This document shows, in pieces, positions 1 to 10,290 of a stretch of DNA of 53,606 nt; positions within the stretch are counted from its first letter, which is position 1; each line of letters begins with the position of its first letter. The translations under genes and the position numbers were made by a program. The DNA comes from an uncultured Clostridia bacterium (GTDB lineage Bacteria; Bacillota; Clostridia; Oscillospirales; CAG-272), in assembly GCA_946410595.1 (NCBI GenBank), contig CAMKAU010000006.1:1-53606 (forward strand), read 5' to 3'. The notes beneath the pieces are model-generated. The model searched no databases. It saw nothing but the letters and a program-made list of their open reading frames with translations, and was not told the origin of the DNA.

Positions 1-806
1 CGGATCGGGGTTTTGGAATTGCCGAGAAGATCCATATTGGCTTCCCACAGACTTACGAGCGTTCCCACGTCCTTCCAGTACCCATCGAAGGGATAGGCAA
101 ACATCCGCTCGCCCGCCCGGAGCATCGCGGGGATCACGTTTTTGCCGAAATCGTTGGCGCTCTCCGGATCCTCGGCGTCCGCCTTGAGGTAGGAAAAGAG
201 CTTGCGGCGGCTGAAAATATAGATGCCCATCGAGGCGGTCGTGGAGTCGCTGACCTTCGGCTTTTCCTCGAATTTCGTGATCCGCCCCTCCGCGTCGGAG
301 GAAAGGATGCCGAAGCGGGAGACGTCCTCCTTCGGGACGTTGATCACCGCGATCGTGCAGTCCGCGTCGTTTTTGCGATGGAAGGTCAGCATCTTTCCGT
401 AGTCCATCGTGTAGATATGGTCACCGGAAAGAATGAGGACGTATTCGGGATCATACCGCTCGATGAAACGGAGATTCTGGTAGATCGCGTTTGCCGTTCC
501 CTTGTACCAGTCGGCGGAGTCCTCCGCCTGGTAGGGAGGAAGGATGCTGACGCCCCCGTAGGTACGGTCCAGATCCCAGGGTTGTCCGTTCCCGACGTAC
601 TCGTTGAGCACCAGCGGCTGATACTGGGTCAGCACGCCGACGGTGTCGATGCCGGAATTGATGCAGTTGGAGAGGGGAAAATCAATGATCCGGTATTTTC
701 CTCCGAAGGGAACGGCGGGCTTGGCGACGGTCTGGGTCAGGGCCTTGAGGCGGCTGCCCTGTCCGCCGGCTAAGAGCATGGCGATACACTCTTTTTTCGC
801 TTTCAT
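1..806 (-). CDS. glgC: Glucose-1-phosphate adenylyltransferase, C-terminal part off the window edge
   Basis: Reverse strand reads [52 protein letters not shown]...; open to window edge; start codon overlaps the glgB stop (ATGA). Confidence 0.95.
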   Translation of the reverse strand, partial: MKAKKECIAMLLAGGQGSRLKALTQTVAKPAVPFGGKYRIIDFPLSNCINSGIDTVGVLTQYQPLVLNEYVGNGQPWDLDRTYGGVSILPPYQAEDSADWYKGTANAIYQNLRFIERYDPEYVLILSGDHIYTMDYGKMLTFHRKNDADCTIAVINVPKEDVSRFGILSSDAEGRITKFEEKPKVSDSTTASMGIYIFSRRKLFSYLKADAEDPESANDFGKNVIPAMLRAGERMFAYPFDGYWKDVGTLVSLWEANMDLLGNSKTPI

Positions 807-2689
807 AGATCTTCTTGCCTTTCTTCGTTGTTTTCCAGAATAACGGCGCTGAAGGGGAGGAGGGTCATCTCTGCGGAATAGCTGCGTCCGGCCGCCGGAC
901 GGGGAAGCGCGGAGAGGGGAGGCGTATTTCCGGCGCCGAACTCATCGGCGGAGGAAAAAACGGTTTGATAAGTTCCCGCCTGCGGGAGCGGGAGGAGGAA
1001 CGTATCGCGCCGTACGGGCGTGAAGTTGAGGACGACGATCAGATCGGGGCCTTCGTTTCCGCGGCGCAGATAGGCGAAGACGCTGTCATCCGCGTCGTCC
1101 GCCAAGAGCCATTCAAAGCCGCTCCACCCGTCGTCGCGCTCCCAGAGCTGGCGGTGTGCAAGGTAAAAGCGGTTGAGGGCGCGGATAAACTCGGAAAAAC
1201 GCCTGTGGGTCTCGTATCCGAGCAAAAACCATTCGACCGAGGCGTTAAAATCCCATTCGGCAAACTGGGCGATCTCGTTGCCCATGAAGTTCAGCTTTTT
1301 CCCCGGCATCGTCATCTGATAGACGGAGAAGAGCCGCGCCTGCGCGAATTTGGCGCCGTAATCGCCCGGCGCTTTATCGATGAGAGAGCGCTTTCCGTAG
1401 ACGACCTCGTCGTGGGAGACGGGGAGGACAAAACGCTCGGAAAAGGCGTAAACGAGCGGGAAGGTGATCTTGCGGTGAGCGTAGGAACGGTAGATCGGAT
1501 CGGTCTCCAGATAGGAGAGCGAGTCGTTCATCCACCCCATGTTCCATTTCAGGGAAAAGCCGAGTCCTTCGCGGTCAAAACGCGTCACGTCGGGGAAAGC
1601 GGTCGACTCCTCCGCGATCGTCAGCACGTCGGGGTAGTGTTCCCGCATGGCGGCGTTGAACTTCCGGAAAAAGGCGATCGCTTCAAGGGAGCGGTTTCCC
1701 CCCTCGGCGTTCGGCGTCCATTCCCCCTCCCCGCGGCCGTAATCGAGGTAGAGCATCGAGGCGACGGCGTCCACCCGCAGGCCGTCGACGTGGTACTTTT
1801 CCGCCCAGAAAAGAGCGTTGGAAACGAGGAAGCACTCCACCTCGTTGCGCCCCACGTCAAAGCAGCGCGTGCCCCAGCCCTTCTGCTCCTGTCGGTTGGG
1901 ATCCTGATACTCGTAGAGAGGAGCTCCGTCAAACTCGCAGAGGCCGTGCTCGTCTTTGGGGAAATGGGCGGGCACCCAGTCGAGGATCACGCCGATCCCC
2001 GCGCGGTGCGCTTCGTTGATGAAATACATAAAGTCATGCGGCGTGCCGAAGCGGGAGGTGGGCGCGTAGTAGCCCGTTACCTGATATCCCCAGGAGGCGT
2101 CGAGCGGATGCTCCGCCGTCGGCATCAGCTCCAGGTGCGTGTAGCCCATGTCCTTTACATAGGGGATCAGCTCGCCAGCCAGTTCGCGGTAGGAATAAAA
2201 GCCGCCGTCCTCGTGCCGCTTCCAGGAGCCGGGATGCACTTCATAGATGTTGAGCGGACGGGCGTAAAAGAAAGACGCCGCCGCTTTCCGCTCGTCCAGC
2301 CACTCTTTGTCGTTCCAGGAAAAGCCGTCAAGCTCGCAGAAGAGAGAGGCGGTCGCCGGGCGCAGCTCGGCGGCAAAGGCGTAGGGATCCGCCTTCATCA
2401 CGCGCCGCCCGCCGCGCACGATCCGGTATTTGTAAGGGGAAAAGGGCTGGATCAGCGAAGAAGGGACGGCGATCTCCCACAGTCCCTCGTCGGAGACGCG
2501 GCGCATCGCGTGCGTATCGCCCCAGCCGTTGAAGTCCCCGCACAGAAAGATCTCGTCCGCGCGCGGCGCCCAGGTGCGGAAAACGGTAAAACGCCCCGCG
2601 CGGTGCGCGCCGAGCAGTTCGTAGGAGCGGTAGTTCGTTCCCTGATGGAAGAGATAAACGGGAAGATCGTCTGCTGTTCTTTTTTCCAT
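803..2689 (-). CDS. glgB: 1,4-alpha-glucan branching enzyme
   Basis: 628 aa; N-terminal CBM48-like region and GH13 motifs [36 protein letters not shown]. Confidence 0.95.
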   Translation of the reverse strand: MEKRTADDLPVYLFHQGTNYRSYELLGAHRAGRFTVFRTWAPRADEIFLCGDFNGWGDTHAMRRVSDEGLWEIAVPSSLIQPFSPYKYRIVRGGRRVMKADPYAFAAELRPATASLFCELDGFSWNDKEWLDERKAAASFFYARPLNIYEVHPGSWKRHEDGGFYSYRELAGELIPYVKDMGYTHLELMPTAEHPLDASWGYQVTGYYAPTSRFGTPHDFMYFINEAHRAGIGVILDWVPAHFPKDEHGLCEFDGAPLYEYQDPNRQEQKGWGTRCFDVGRNEVECFLVSNALFWAEKYHVDGLRVDAVASMLYLDYGRGEGEWTPNAEGGNRSLEAIAFFRKFNAAMREHYPDVLTIAEESTAFPDVTRFDREGLGFSLKWNMGWMNDSLSYLETDPIYRSYAHRKITFPLVYAFSERFVLPVSHDEVVYGKRSLIDKAPGDYGAKFAQARLFSVYQMTMPGKKLNFMGNEIAQFAEWDFNASVEWFLLGYETHRRFSEFIRALNRFYLAHRQLWERDDGWSGFEWLLADDADDSVFAYLRRGNEGPDLIVVLNFTPVRRDTFLLPLPQAGTYQTVFSSADEFGAGNTPPLSALPRPAAGRSYSAEMTLLPFSAVILENNEERQEDL

Positions 2690-2869
2690 ACTTCACCCGC
2701 TCTCCATAATATTCTCTCTCATATATAATATACACGAACGGCGTGTTTTTTTCAAGGGGGAGGGGAAATTTTACGGAGAAGAAAGAAAAATTCACAGAAA
2801 AGAAACGGAACGCTCTTTTTTTTCGCGAACGGATATGCTATAATGGGTCAAAAGGACGGAGGTGAGCGC

Positions 2870-3430
2870 ATGAACGTCTATGATTTTGACAATACCATCT
2901 ACCGGGGAGACAGTACGGTGGATTTTCTCTTTTACTGCATGAAACGTTATCCCGCCGTTTCCCGCCGTTTGCCTCAGATCGCCGGAAAAGGGGTTTCCTA
3001 TCTGACCGGGCGGACGCGTTTGCAGGCGTTCAAGGAGTCGCTCTTTTCCTTTCTGCCCCTGCTGCCGGATTATCAAACGGCGGTCGCTTCCTTCTGGGAC
3101 GGGCATCTCCGCTATATCAAGCCGTGGTACCTCCACCGGCAAAGGGAGGACGACGTGATTATTTCCGCCTCCCCCGAGTTTCTGCTTTCCCCGGCCTGCG
3201 AAAAGCTCGGCGTTTCCTCGCTTCTCGCCTCTCCCGTCGATCCCCGCACCGGACGGTTTGAGGGGAAGAACTGCCACGGAGAGGAGAAGGTGCGCCGCTT
3301 CCGCGCCTTTTTCCCGCGCGCGGAGATCGAGGAGTTTTATTCCGACTCGCACAACGACGACCCGATGGCAAAGGTCAGCAAAAAGGCGTTTTTCGTCAAG
3401 GGAAACCGCCTTCTTCCGTGGAAAAAGTAA
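2870..3430 (+). CDS. HAD-family (IB-type, phosphoserine-phosphatase-like) hydrolase
   Basis: MNVYDFDNTIYRGDST (DxDxT) and YSDSHNDDPM motifs; RBS ggaggtgag upstream of ATG 2870; ORF track start 2843 trimmed. Confidence 0.85.
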   Translation: MNVYDFDNTIYRGDSTVDFLFYCMKRYPAVSRRLPQIAGKGVSYLTGRTRLQAFKESLFSFLPLLPDYQTAVASFWDGHLRYIKPWYLHRQREDDVIISASPEFLLSPACEKLGVSSLLASPVDPRTGRFEGKNCHGEEKVRRFRAFFPRAEIEEFYSDSHNDDPMAKVSKKAFFVKGNRLLPWKK

Positions 3431-3439
3431 AACGAAAAG

Positions 3440-3472
3440 AAAAACGCGGCGCCGGGCGCCGCGTTTTTTTAT
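3440..3472 (+). terminator. Rho-independent terminator
   Basis: aacgcggcgccgggcgccgcgttttttt. Confidence 0.85.
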
Positions 3473-4014
3473 GCTTTTGTGGACGGCTCTCCGTCCGGGC
3501 GGGAGGGGGAGAGGAGCTCCTCGCCCGCTTTTTTGAGCCTTCTGCCGGAAACGATCCCCGCGACCAGATAATAAAGGACCCACGCGTGGAAGACGATCTC
3601 GATGGTCATCGAAACCAGATACTGCGGCGAGATCCTTGAGAGGAGGACGAGGGTGTCGATCCCATAGCAGACGAGCGCCGGGATCAGCCAGCCGTACTTC
3701 TTTCCCGAAAAGAGCCAGCAGAGAAAATAGAACAGGATCAGCACCACGACAAGGAAAAGGGCGAGGGGAAAGAGAAGGGGGATCCCGTACTGCGCGGCGG
3801 CCTCCTTCCCGAACGAGAAGAGAAAGAGCGGGAGGATCGCCGCGAAAGAAAGGTTAAAGTCCGAGCCGAACGCAAGCAAAACCAGACTGATAAGGGAAAA
3901 CGCGGCCATCACAAAGAGATTGGCGCGGCAGGTAAAATAGCGGCGCTGCTCGTACGCCCGCGTACGCTTCGGTGGCATCGCGCCGTTTTGCGGCCGATCC
4001 GGCTGGTGGTTCAT
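3469..4014 (-). CDS. Multi-pass membrane protein of unknown function
   Basis: 181 aa ORF with several hydrophobic segments, convergent with the HAD gene. Confidence 0.7.
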   Translation of the reverse strand: MNHQPDRPQNGAMPPKRTRAYEQRRYFTCRANLFVMAAFSLISLVLLAFGSDFNLSFAAILPLFLFSFGKEAAAQYGIPLLFPLALFLVVVLILFYFLCWLFSGKKYGWLIPALVCYGIDTLVLLSRISPQYLVSMTIEIVFHAWVLYYLVAGIVSGRRLKKAGEELLSPSRPDGEPSTKA

Positions 4015-4038
4015 CTCCGTCTCCTTTTATGCCGCAGA

Positions 4039-5439
4039 TCAGGCTTTGCCGCGGCTTTTTACGTACTCGTCCATGGCTTTCGCGGCGGCTTTGCCCGCGC
4101 CCATCGCCAGGATGACGGTGGCGGCGCCGGTTACGGCGTCTCCTCCGGCGAAAACGCCCGGCTTGGAGGTGGCGCCCGTCGCCTCGTCCGCCACGATGCA
4201 GCCGTGGCGGTTCGTTTCCAGATCGGGGGTGGTCGTGCGGATGAGGGGGTTGGGGGAGGTGCCGATCGCCATGATCACGCAGTCCGCCTCCAGAAGGAAC
4301 GAGGAGTTCTCCTTCGGCTTCGGCCGGCGGCGTCCGGAGGCGTCCGGCTCGCCGAGCTCCATCTCCACGCACTCCACGGCGGTTACGCTGCCGTTTTCAT
4401 CGCCGCGGATCGCGGTGGGCGCGGAGAGGAACTTGAAGACGATCCCTTCCTCCTTTGCGTGATGGATCTCCTCGAGACGGGCGGGCATCTCCTCCTCGCC
4501 CCGGCGGTAGAGAACGTAGACCGTTTCCGCGCCGATGCGTTTGGCGCAGCGCGCCGCGTCCATCGCCACGTTCCCGCCGCCGACGATCACGGCGGTCTTC
4601 GGGATCATCACGGGGGTTTTCGCGTCGGGGAGATAGGCCTTCATCAGATTGATGCGGGTGAGAAACTCGTTCGCGGAATAGACGCCGTTGAGGTTTTCCC
4701 CCGGAATATGCATAAAGCTCGGCAGGCCCGCGCCGCTTCCGATGAAGACCGCTTCGTATCCTTCTTCGAACAGCTCGTCGACCGTCGAGGTGCGCCCGAC
4801 GATATAGTTGAGCTCAAAGCGGACGCCGAGCGCCTTGAGCGAGTCGATCTCCTTTTCGACGATCGCCTTCGGCAAACGGAACTCGGGGATGCCGTAAACC
4901 AAGACGCCGCCGGCGGTATGGAACGCTTCGAAGACCGTAACGTCGTAGCCCATACGTGCGAGATCGCCCGCGCAGGTGAGCCCGGAGGGACCCGCGCCGA
5001 CAACGGCGCACCGGTGCCCGTTCTTTTCGGCCGGCGCCGGTGGTTCCGCTTCTGCGGCGTTCATCGCGTAATCGGCGGCAAACCGCTCCAGCCGTCCGAT
5101 TGCCACGGGCTCGCCTTTGATCCCGCGCACGCACTTCGACTCGCATTGCGTTTCCTGCGGGCAGACGCGGCCGCACACGGCGGGCAGGGCGCTCGTTTCC
5201 CGGATCTTGTCGGCGGCGCCGAGAAAGTCTCCCGCCGCGATCCGCGCGATAAAGTCCGGGATCTGCACGTTCACGGGGCAGCCGGACACGCAGGGCATCG
5301 TTTTGCAGTGGAGGCAGCGCTGCGCCTCCGCCAGCGCCATTTGTTCGGTATATCCGAGCGCGACTTCGCCGAAGTTTTTGTTACGGACGTTCGGGTCCTG
5401 TTCCGGCATGGGGACCTTTTTCGGGGACATATCAGGCAT
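4039..5439 (-). CDS. nfnB: NfnB-type / GltD-like NADPH oxidoreductase subunit
   Basis: 466 aa; CLHCKTMPCVSGCPVNVQIPDFI Fe-S motif, GAGPSGLTCAGDLARMGY and GGGNVAMDAAR nucleotide-binding motifs; downstream of NfnA-like ORF with 8-bp overlap. Confidence 0.85.
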   Translation of the reverse strand: MPDMSPKKVPMPEQDPNVRNKNFGEVALGYTEQMALAEAQRCLHCKTMPCVSGCPVNVQIPDFIARIAAGDFLGAADKIRETSALPAVCGRVCPQETQCESKCVRGIKGEPVAIGRLERFAADYAMNAAEAEPPAPAEKNGHRCAVVGAGPSGLTCAGDLARMGYDVTVFEAFHTAGGVLVYGIPEFRLPKAIVEKEIDSLKALGVRFELNYIVGRTSTVDELFEEGYEAVFIGSGAGLPSFMHIPGENLNGVYSANEFLTRINLMKAYLPDAKTPVMIPKTAVIVGGGNVAMDAARCAKRIGAETVYVLYRRGEEEMPARLEEIHHAKEEGIVFKFLSAPTAIRGDENGSVTAVECVEMELGEPDASGRRRPKPKENSSFLLEADCVIMAIGTSPNPLIRTTTPDLETNRHGCIVADEATGATSKPGVFAGGDAVTGAATVILAMGAGKAAAKAMDEYVKSRGKA

Positions 5440-6280
5440 TGTCGATCACTCCCTTCAGACGGCACTGGTGCGCATCTTTCGCTTTTTTCTCAAACTCCGC
5501 GTACATTTTCGCGCGGCGGATCGACTCGTCAAAGTCGACCTCGTCTCCGTCAAAGTCGGGGCCGTCCACGCAGGCAAACTTCGTCTCGCCGCCGACGGTC
5601 ACGCGGCAGCAGCCGCACATCCCGGTCCCGTCCACCATGATCGGGTTCATACTCACGACCGTCCGCAGTCCGTATTTTTTCGCCGTCAGAACGACGTATT
5701 TCATCATCACAAGCGGCCCGATCGCGATACAGACGTCGTAGCTTTCCCCGGCGGAAAGGAGGGCTTCCAGCGCGGCGGTGACAAGCCCTTTCGTCTGGTA
5801 GGAGCCGTCGTCGGTGCAGACGGTCAGGCGGTCGGAGGCCTCTTCCATCTCCTTTTCGAGGATCACGAGATCCTTTGTGCGGAAGCCGGCGATGATATCG
5901 ACGTATGCGCCCGCCGCTTTCAGCGCGCGCGCCTGCGGCAGAGCGATCGCGCAGCCGAGCCCGCCTCCGATCACGCAGGCGCGTTTGATCCCGGCAAGCT
6001 CGGAGGCGCGTCCGAGCGGACCCGCAAAGTCGCAAATACTCTCGCCTTCCTCCAGCTCCCCGAGCTCCATCGTCCCGGCGCCGACCTCCTGGAAGATGAT
6101 CGTCACGGTGCCCTTTTCCCGGTCGTAGTCGGCGACGGTCAGCGGGATGCGCTCGCTGTCCTCTTTTGTCCGTACCACGACGAACTGTCCCGCTTTCGCT
6201 TTTCTGGCGACTGCGGGCGCGTCGACGACGAACTTTTTCACGCTTTCGCTTAAAACCTCTTTTTTCAGAACGCGATACAT
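5432..6280 (-). CDS. nfnA: NfnA-type sulfide/ferredoxin-NADP reductase subunit (DHODH electron-transfer-like FAD/NAD protein)
   Basis: MYRVLKKEVLSESVKKFVVDAP...; C-terminal MCGCCRVTVGGETKFACVDGPDFDGDEVDF; start trimmed to ATG with good RBS. Confidence 0.85.
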   Translation of the reverse strand: MYRVLKKEVLSESVKKFVVDAPAVARKAKAGQFVVVRTKEDSERIPLTVADYDREKGTVTIIFQEVGAGTMELGELEEGESICDFAGPLGRASELAGIKRACVIGGGLGCAIALPQARALKAAGAYVDIIAGFRTKDLVILEKEMEEASDRLTVCTDDGSYQTKGLVTAALEALLSAGESYDVCIAIGPLVMMKYVVLTAKKYGLRTVVSMNPIMVDGTGMCGCCRVTVGGETKFACVDGPDFDGDEVDFDESIRRAKMYAEFEKKAKDAHQCRLKGVIDNA

Positions 6281-6293
6281 AAAGATTCCTCCG

Positions 6294-7526
6294 TTACAGT
6301 TCAAAATGCTTGACGACGCCGTTTTCGTAAACGGGACTCGTCTCTCCCCGGATCAGGGGAAGCAGATAGGCGGCAAAGGCGGGCGTAACGTAGCTTCCGT
6401 CCGGCGTGATATATTCGTCCGGCACGCGCCGGACCTTGTTGGCGATCTCGCCGACCGGCGCGCTTTCCATCGCGATCCGGTAGGGGTCGTCCGAGAGGCG
6501 GCGGAAGATCGCTGTCCTCCCGCTCTCGCCTTCGACGGCGCGCGCGACCGCGAACGCCGCGATCTCCGACGCTTCGGAGAGATCGGTCAGGGAAGCGAGA
6601 TGGGCGGCGCACCGCTGCACGGTGGAAAGCTCGATCGCCCTCGCCTTGCAGGAGAAGGTTTCTTTGATATGCTCTTTGAGCGCAGCGGCGGCGCCCGTCA
6701 GGATCACGTGGCCGAAGCGGTCCTTCGTATCGGAATGGAGCCCTTCGCAGACGTAGCGGCCGTCTTCGTAACGGATGCCCTCCGACACGGCGACGACGAC
6801 GTTCGGATGCCGGTCAAAGGCGGCTTTCAGATCCCGGTCGAAGGCGGCGAGGGAAAAGGGCCTCTCGGGCAGATAGACCAGATCCGGCGCGGCCGCGCCG
6901 ATAAAACGGCCGAGCCCGGCGGAGGCGGTAAGCCACCCGGCGTCCCGCCCCATGATCTCCACGACGGTAACGGCGGGGACGGTGTAGACGGCGCAGTCGC
7001 GGACGATCTCCGCCACGGTGTTTGTGACGTACTTGGCGGCGGACCCGTAGCCCGGGGTGTGATCGGTCAGGGCGAGATCGTTGTCGATCGTTTTGGGAAC
7101 GCCGAACACCCGCATCTCATACCCGACCCTGCCGGCGTAGGCGGAGAGCTTTGCCACGGTGTCCATTGAGTCGTTTCCGCCGATATAAAAGAAATAGCGG
7201 ATCCCGTACCGGCGGCAGATCTCGACCGTGCGGGCGAGCGTTCCGTCGTCCTTCTCCGGATCGGGGAGCCGCAAGCGGCAGGAGCCGAGGGCGGAGGCGG
7301 GGGTCGTTTCCAGGAGGGCGAGGCGTTCTTCGTCGCGCGAGAGCGGAGTCAGATCGGTCAGGCGTTCGGAGAGAAGTCCCTCGATCCCGTTTTTCATCCC
7401 GTAGATCTTCGGGATCGTGTCCGCGTGCGCAAAAACGCCCCGCAGGACCCCGGCGAGGGAGGCGTTGATCGCGGCGGTCGGTCCTCCGGACTGTCCGACC
7501 GCGGCGTTTCCTATCAGATGCTCCAA
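6294..7526 (-). CDS. pfp: PPi-dependent 6-phosphofructokinase
   Basis: GQSGGPTAAINAS; YIGGNDSMDT and VPKTIDNDL: Asp and Lys at the two positions that are Gly in ATP-PFKs. Confidence 0.88.
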   Translation of the reverse strand: MEHLIGNAAVGQSGGPTAAINASLAGVLRGVFAHADTIPKIYGMKNGIEGLLSERLTDLTPLSRDEERLALLETTPASALGSCRLRLPDPEKDDGTLARTVEICRRYGIRYFFYIGGNDSMDTVAKLSAYAGRVGYEMRVFGVPKTIDNDLALTDHTPGYGSAAKYVTNTVAEIVRDCAVYTVPAVTVVEIMGRDAGWLTASAGLGRFIGAAAPDLVYLPERPFSLAAFDRDLKAAFDRHPNVVVAVSEGIRYEDGRYVCEGLHSDTKDRFGHVILTGAAAALKEHIKETFSCKARAIELSTVQRCAAHLASLTDLSEASEIAAFAVARAVEGESGRTAIFRRLSDDPYRIAMESAPVGEIANKVRRVPDEYITPDGSYVTPAFAAYLLPLIRGETSPVYENGVVKHFEL

Positions 7527-7652
7527 AAGCGGATCCCCCTGTTCTTCTTTCGTAATCGTATGGTTATATTTATTTTATCATTCTTTCCGTTCGGTGTCAA
7601 TCGTCAAGAAGAACAGATATTATCACGATCTGAACGGAAAATCATCAAAGTA

Positions 7653-7681
7653 TTGAAAAAAGAGCCGGGCTGTGGTAAAAT
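7653..7681 (+). promoter_or_regulatory. Sigma-A-like promoter for tagA-like gene
   Basis: TTGAAA-17-TAAAAT. Confidence 0.6.
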
Positions 7682-7714
7682 CGATCCGAAAAGATCGGTT
7701 TGAAGGGGAAGAAA

Positions 7715-8470
7715 ATGCAAAACAGAGTTTCGGTCTGCGGCGTCGGATTTGACCGCGTAACGGCAAACGAGGCAAAAAGCCGCCTTTTTCGCGCGCTGTC
7801 CGGAGAGGAAGCGCCCCTCGCGCTTTACACCCCGAACCCCGAGATCGTTGAGCTTGCCTGCCGCGACCCGGAGCTTTTGCGGATCCTCAACGAAGCCGAG
7901 CTGTCCGTTGCGGACGGCATCGGCGTGATCCGCGCGTCGCGGATCCTCGGCGTTCCCCTGCCCGAACGGATCCCCGGCGTGGAGCTCGGGGAGGCCATGC
8001 TCGCCTTTTGCGCCGAGGGCGGGGAAACGCTGCCCGTCTATTTCCTCGGCGGCAAGCCCGGCATCGCGGAGAAGGCCGCCGAGCGGATGCGGGAAAAGTA
8101 TCCCGGCCTTTCGGTCGCCGGTACGGCGGACGGGTATTTTGACGAGAAAAAGTCCCACGAGGTCGCCGGGCGGATCGCCTGCTCCGGCGCCGTGCTGCTC
8201 TGCGTCTGTCTCGGCGCGCCGAAGCAGGAAAAGTGGATCGCCGCCCACCGGGCGGAGATGCCCGGCGTGCGGGTCTTCGCCGCGCTCGGCGGCAGTCTCG
8301 ACGTTTACGCCGGCGCGCTCCGGCGCGCTCCGCGGATCTTCTGCCGGCTCGGGCTCGAGTGGCTCTGGCGCGTCATTCGTCAGCCCTCCCGGATCCGCCG
8401 TCTTATTGCCGTTCCGGCGTTTTTGCGGCGCGCCCGCCGGGAAAAGCGGCGCCGGAAAAGAAAAGACTGA
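7715..8470 (+). CDS. WecB/TagA/CpsF family glycosyltransferase
   Basis: Motifs TPNPEIVELACRDPELLRILNEAELSVADGIGVIRASRILG, FLGGKPGIAEKAAERM, CLGAPKQEKWI; ATG at 7715 after aagggg RBS. Confidence 0.93.
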   Translation: MQNRVSVCGVGFDRVTANEAKSRLFRALSGEEAPLALYTPNPEIVELACRDPELLRILNEAELSVADGIGVIRASRILGVPLPERIPGVELGEAMLAFCAEGGETLPVYFLGGKPGIAEKAAERMREKYPGLSVAGTADGYFDEKKSHEVAGRIACSGAVLLCVCLGAPKQEKWIAAHRAEMPGVRVFAALGGSLDVYAGALRRAPRIFCRLGLEWLWRVIRQPSRIRRLIAVPAFLRRARREKRRRKRKD

Positions 8471-8561
8471 ACCTTTCTTGTCATTTCTCCCATCTTTTTC
8501 CCCTCTTTCCCGCCGCCGCTTGATAAATAATTAACAAAAATAAAAAAATCGCAAAAACCTA

Positions 8562-8590
8562 TTGTGAAAAGGGAAGCGTTGTGCTACAAT
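8562..8590 (+). promoter_or_regulatory. Promoter of gapA
   Basis: TTGTGA-17-TACAAT followed by aggagg RBS. Confidence 0.65.
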
Positions 8591-8645
8591 AAAGAACGGT
8601 TAAAAAGTTACAAATCTTTATCTTATTTTCAGGAGGATTTTTACC

Positions 8646-9692
8646 ATGGTTAAAGTTGCGATCAACGGGTTCGGCAGAATCGGCCGTCTTGCCTTCCGGC
8701 AGATGTTCGGCGCGGACGGATACGAAGTCGTCGCCATCAACGATCTGACCAGCCCCAAGATGCTGGCTCACCTGCTTAAGTACGATACCGCGCAGGGTTC
8801 CTTCATCGGCACGCCCGGCGAGAACAAGCACACCGTCGCGTCCACCGACGATTCCATCATCGTCGACGGCAAGGAGATCAAGATCTACGCGGAGAAAGAC
8901 GCGAACAACTGCCCCTGGGGCGCTCTCGGCGTGGACGTCGTGCTGGAGTGCACCGGCTTCTACGTCGGCACCGACAAGGCGACGGGCGAACTGCAGGCGA
9001 AGGCGCACCTCAACGCCGGCGCGAAGAAGGTCGTCGTTTCCGCTCCCGTCAAGGGCAACTGCAAGACCATCGTGTATAACGTCAACAACGAGATCCTGAC
9101 CAAGGACGATACCATCATCTCCGCCGCTTCCTGCACCACCAACTGCCTTGCTCCCATGACCAAGGCCCTCAACGACTACGCGCCGATCGTTTCCGGCATC
9201 ATGACCACCGTGCACGCCTACACCGGCGACCAGATGATCCTCGACGGTCCGCAGCGCAAGGGCGACCTCCGCCGCAGCCGTGCGGGCGCGATGAACATCG
9301 TGCCGAACACCACGGGCGCCGCCAAGGCGATCGGGCTTGTTATCCCCGAGCTTAACGGCAAGCTGATCGGCTCCGCTCAGCGTGTTCCGACCTGCACCGG
9401 CTCCACCACCATCCTCGTCGCCGTCGTCAAGGGCAAGGACATCACCGCCGACAGCATCAACGCCGCGATGAAGGCCGCTTCCAACGAGAGCTTCGGCTAC
9501 AACACCGACGAGATCGTCTCCTCCGACGTGATCGGGATGCGTTACGGCTCTCTCTTCGACGCGACCCAGACGATGGTCTCCAAGATCGACGACGATACCT
9601 ATCAGGTTCAGGTCGTCTCCTGGTACGACAACGAGAACAGCTACACCACCCAGATGGTCCGCACGATCAAGTATTTCGCGGAACTCAACTAA
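8646..9692 (+). CDS. gapA: Type I glyceraldehyde-3-phosphate dehydrogenase
   Basis: [39 protein letters not shown]. Confidence 0.98.
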   Translation: MVKVAINGFGRIGRLAFRQMFGADGYEVVAINDLTSPKMLAHLLKYDTAQGSFIGTPGENKHTVASTDDSIIVDGKEIKIYAEKDANNCPWGALGVDVVLECTGFYVGTDKATGELQAKAHLNAGAKKVVVSAPVKGNCKTIVYNVNNEILTKDDTIISAASCTTNCLAPMTKALNDYAPIVSGIMTTVHAYTGDQMILDGPQRKGDLRRSRAGAMNIVPNTTGAAKAIGLVIPELNGKLIGSAQRVPTCTGSTTILVAVVKGKDITADSINAAMKAASNESFGYNTDEIVSSDVIGMRYGSLFDATQTMVSKIDDDTYQVQVVSWYDNENSYTTQMVRTIKYFAELN

Positions 9693-9703
9693 AGAAAAGG
9701 GAA

Positions 9704-9735
9704 AAAGGGAGAGGTTCGCCTCTCCCTTTCTTTAT
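9704..9735 (+). terminator. Rho-independent terminator of gapA
   Basis: aaagggagaggTTCGcctctccctttcttt. Confidence 0.85.
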
Positions 9736-9738
9736 CAG

Positions 9739-10200
9739 ATGATCCGATCGACTTTATGCTATATCGAGCGGGACGGGAAATACCTTCTGATGCACCGCGT
9801 CAAAAAGAAGCGGGACGTCAACGAGGGTAAATGGATCGGCGTCGGCGGGAAGCTGGAAAAAGGCGAAACGCCGGACGAGTGTCTTTTGCGCGAAGTAAAG
9901 GAGGAAACCGGCCTTACGCTCACCGAACACGCTTTTCGCGGCAAAATCTTTTTCTTCTGCGAGGGGGCGCCGGACGAGGTGATGTACCTCTATCACGCGA
10001 CGGCGTTCGCGGGAGAGCTTGTCTCCGAGTGCGACGAGGGGGAACTTGCGTGGGTGGAGAAAAAGGAGGCGCTCTCGCTCCCGATGTGGGAGGGGGACCG
10101 GCTCTTTTTCCCCTTGATCGACCGGGCGGGCGAGCCCTTTACCATGACCCTCCGCTACAAGGGCGATACGCTGACCGAGAGCTTTTTCGGCGAGCCGTAA
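9739..10200 (+). CDS. NUDIX hydrolase (MutT/8-oxo-dGTPase-like)
   Basis: GVGGKLEKGETPDECLLREVKEETGLTL Nudix box. Confidence 0.95.
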   Translation: MIRSTLCYIERDGKYLLMHRVKKKRDVNEGKWIGVGGKLEKGETPDECLLREVKEETGLTLTEHAFRGKIFFFCEGAPDEVMYLYHATAFAGELVSECDEGELAWVEKKEALSLPMWEGDRLFFPLIDRAGEPFTMTLRYKGDTLTESFFGEP

Positions 10201-10290
10201 AAGACAGCTGCCCTTTTTAACCCTTCGCAGGGAGGAGGTTTTCCCTCTCCTGCGTATAAAGGGAGAAAGAAACGCGGAGGAGAGAGAAAA

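Noticed and set aside
815-2728. 637-aa plus-strand ORF opposite glgB
   Set aside because: High-GC antisense shadow of a clear GH13 gene; Arg/Gly/Val-rich, no motif or RBS
3988-5640. 550-aa plus-strand ORF opposite nfnB
   Set aside because: Antisense shadow; no domain recognised
8316-8340. Short tandem repeat ggcgcgctccggcgcgctcc in tagA-like gene
   Set aside because: Two-copy, in-frame, low-complexity in coding sequence; no wider pattern
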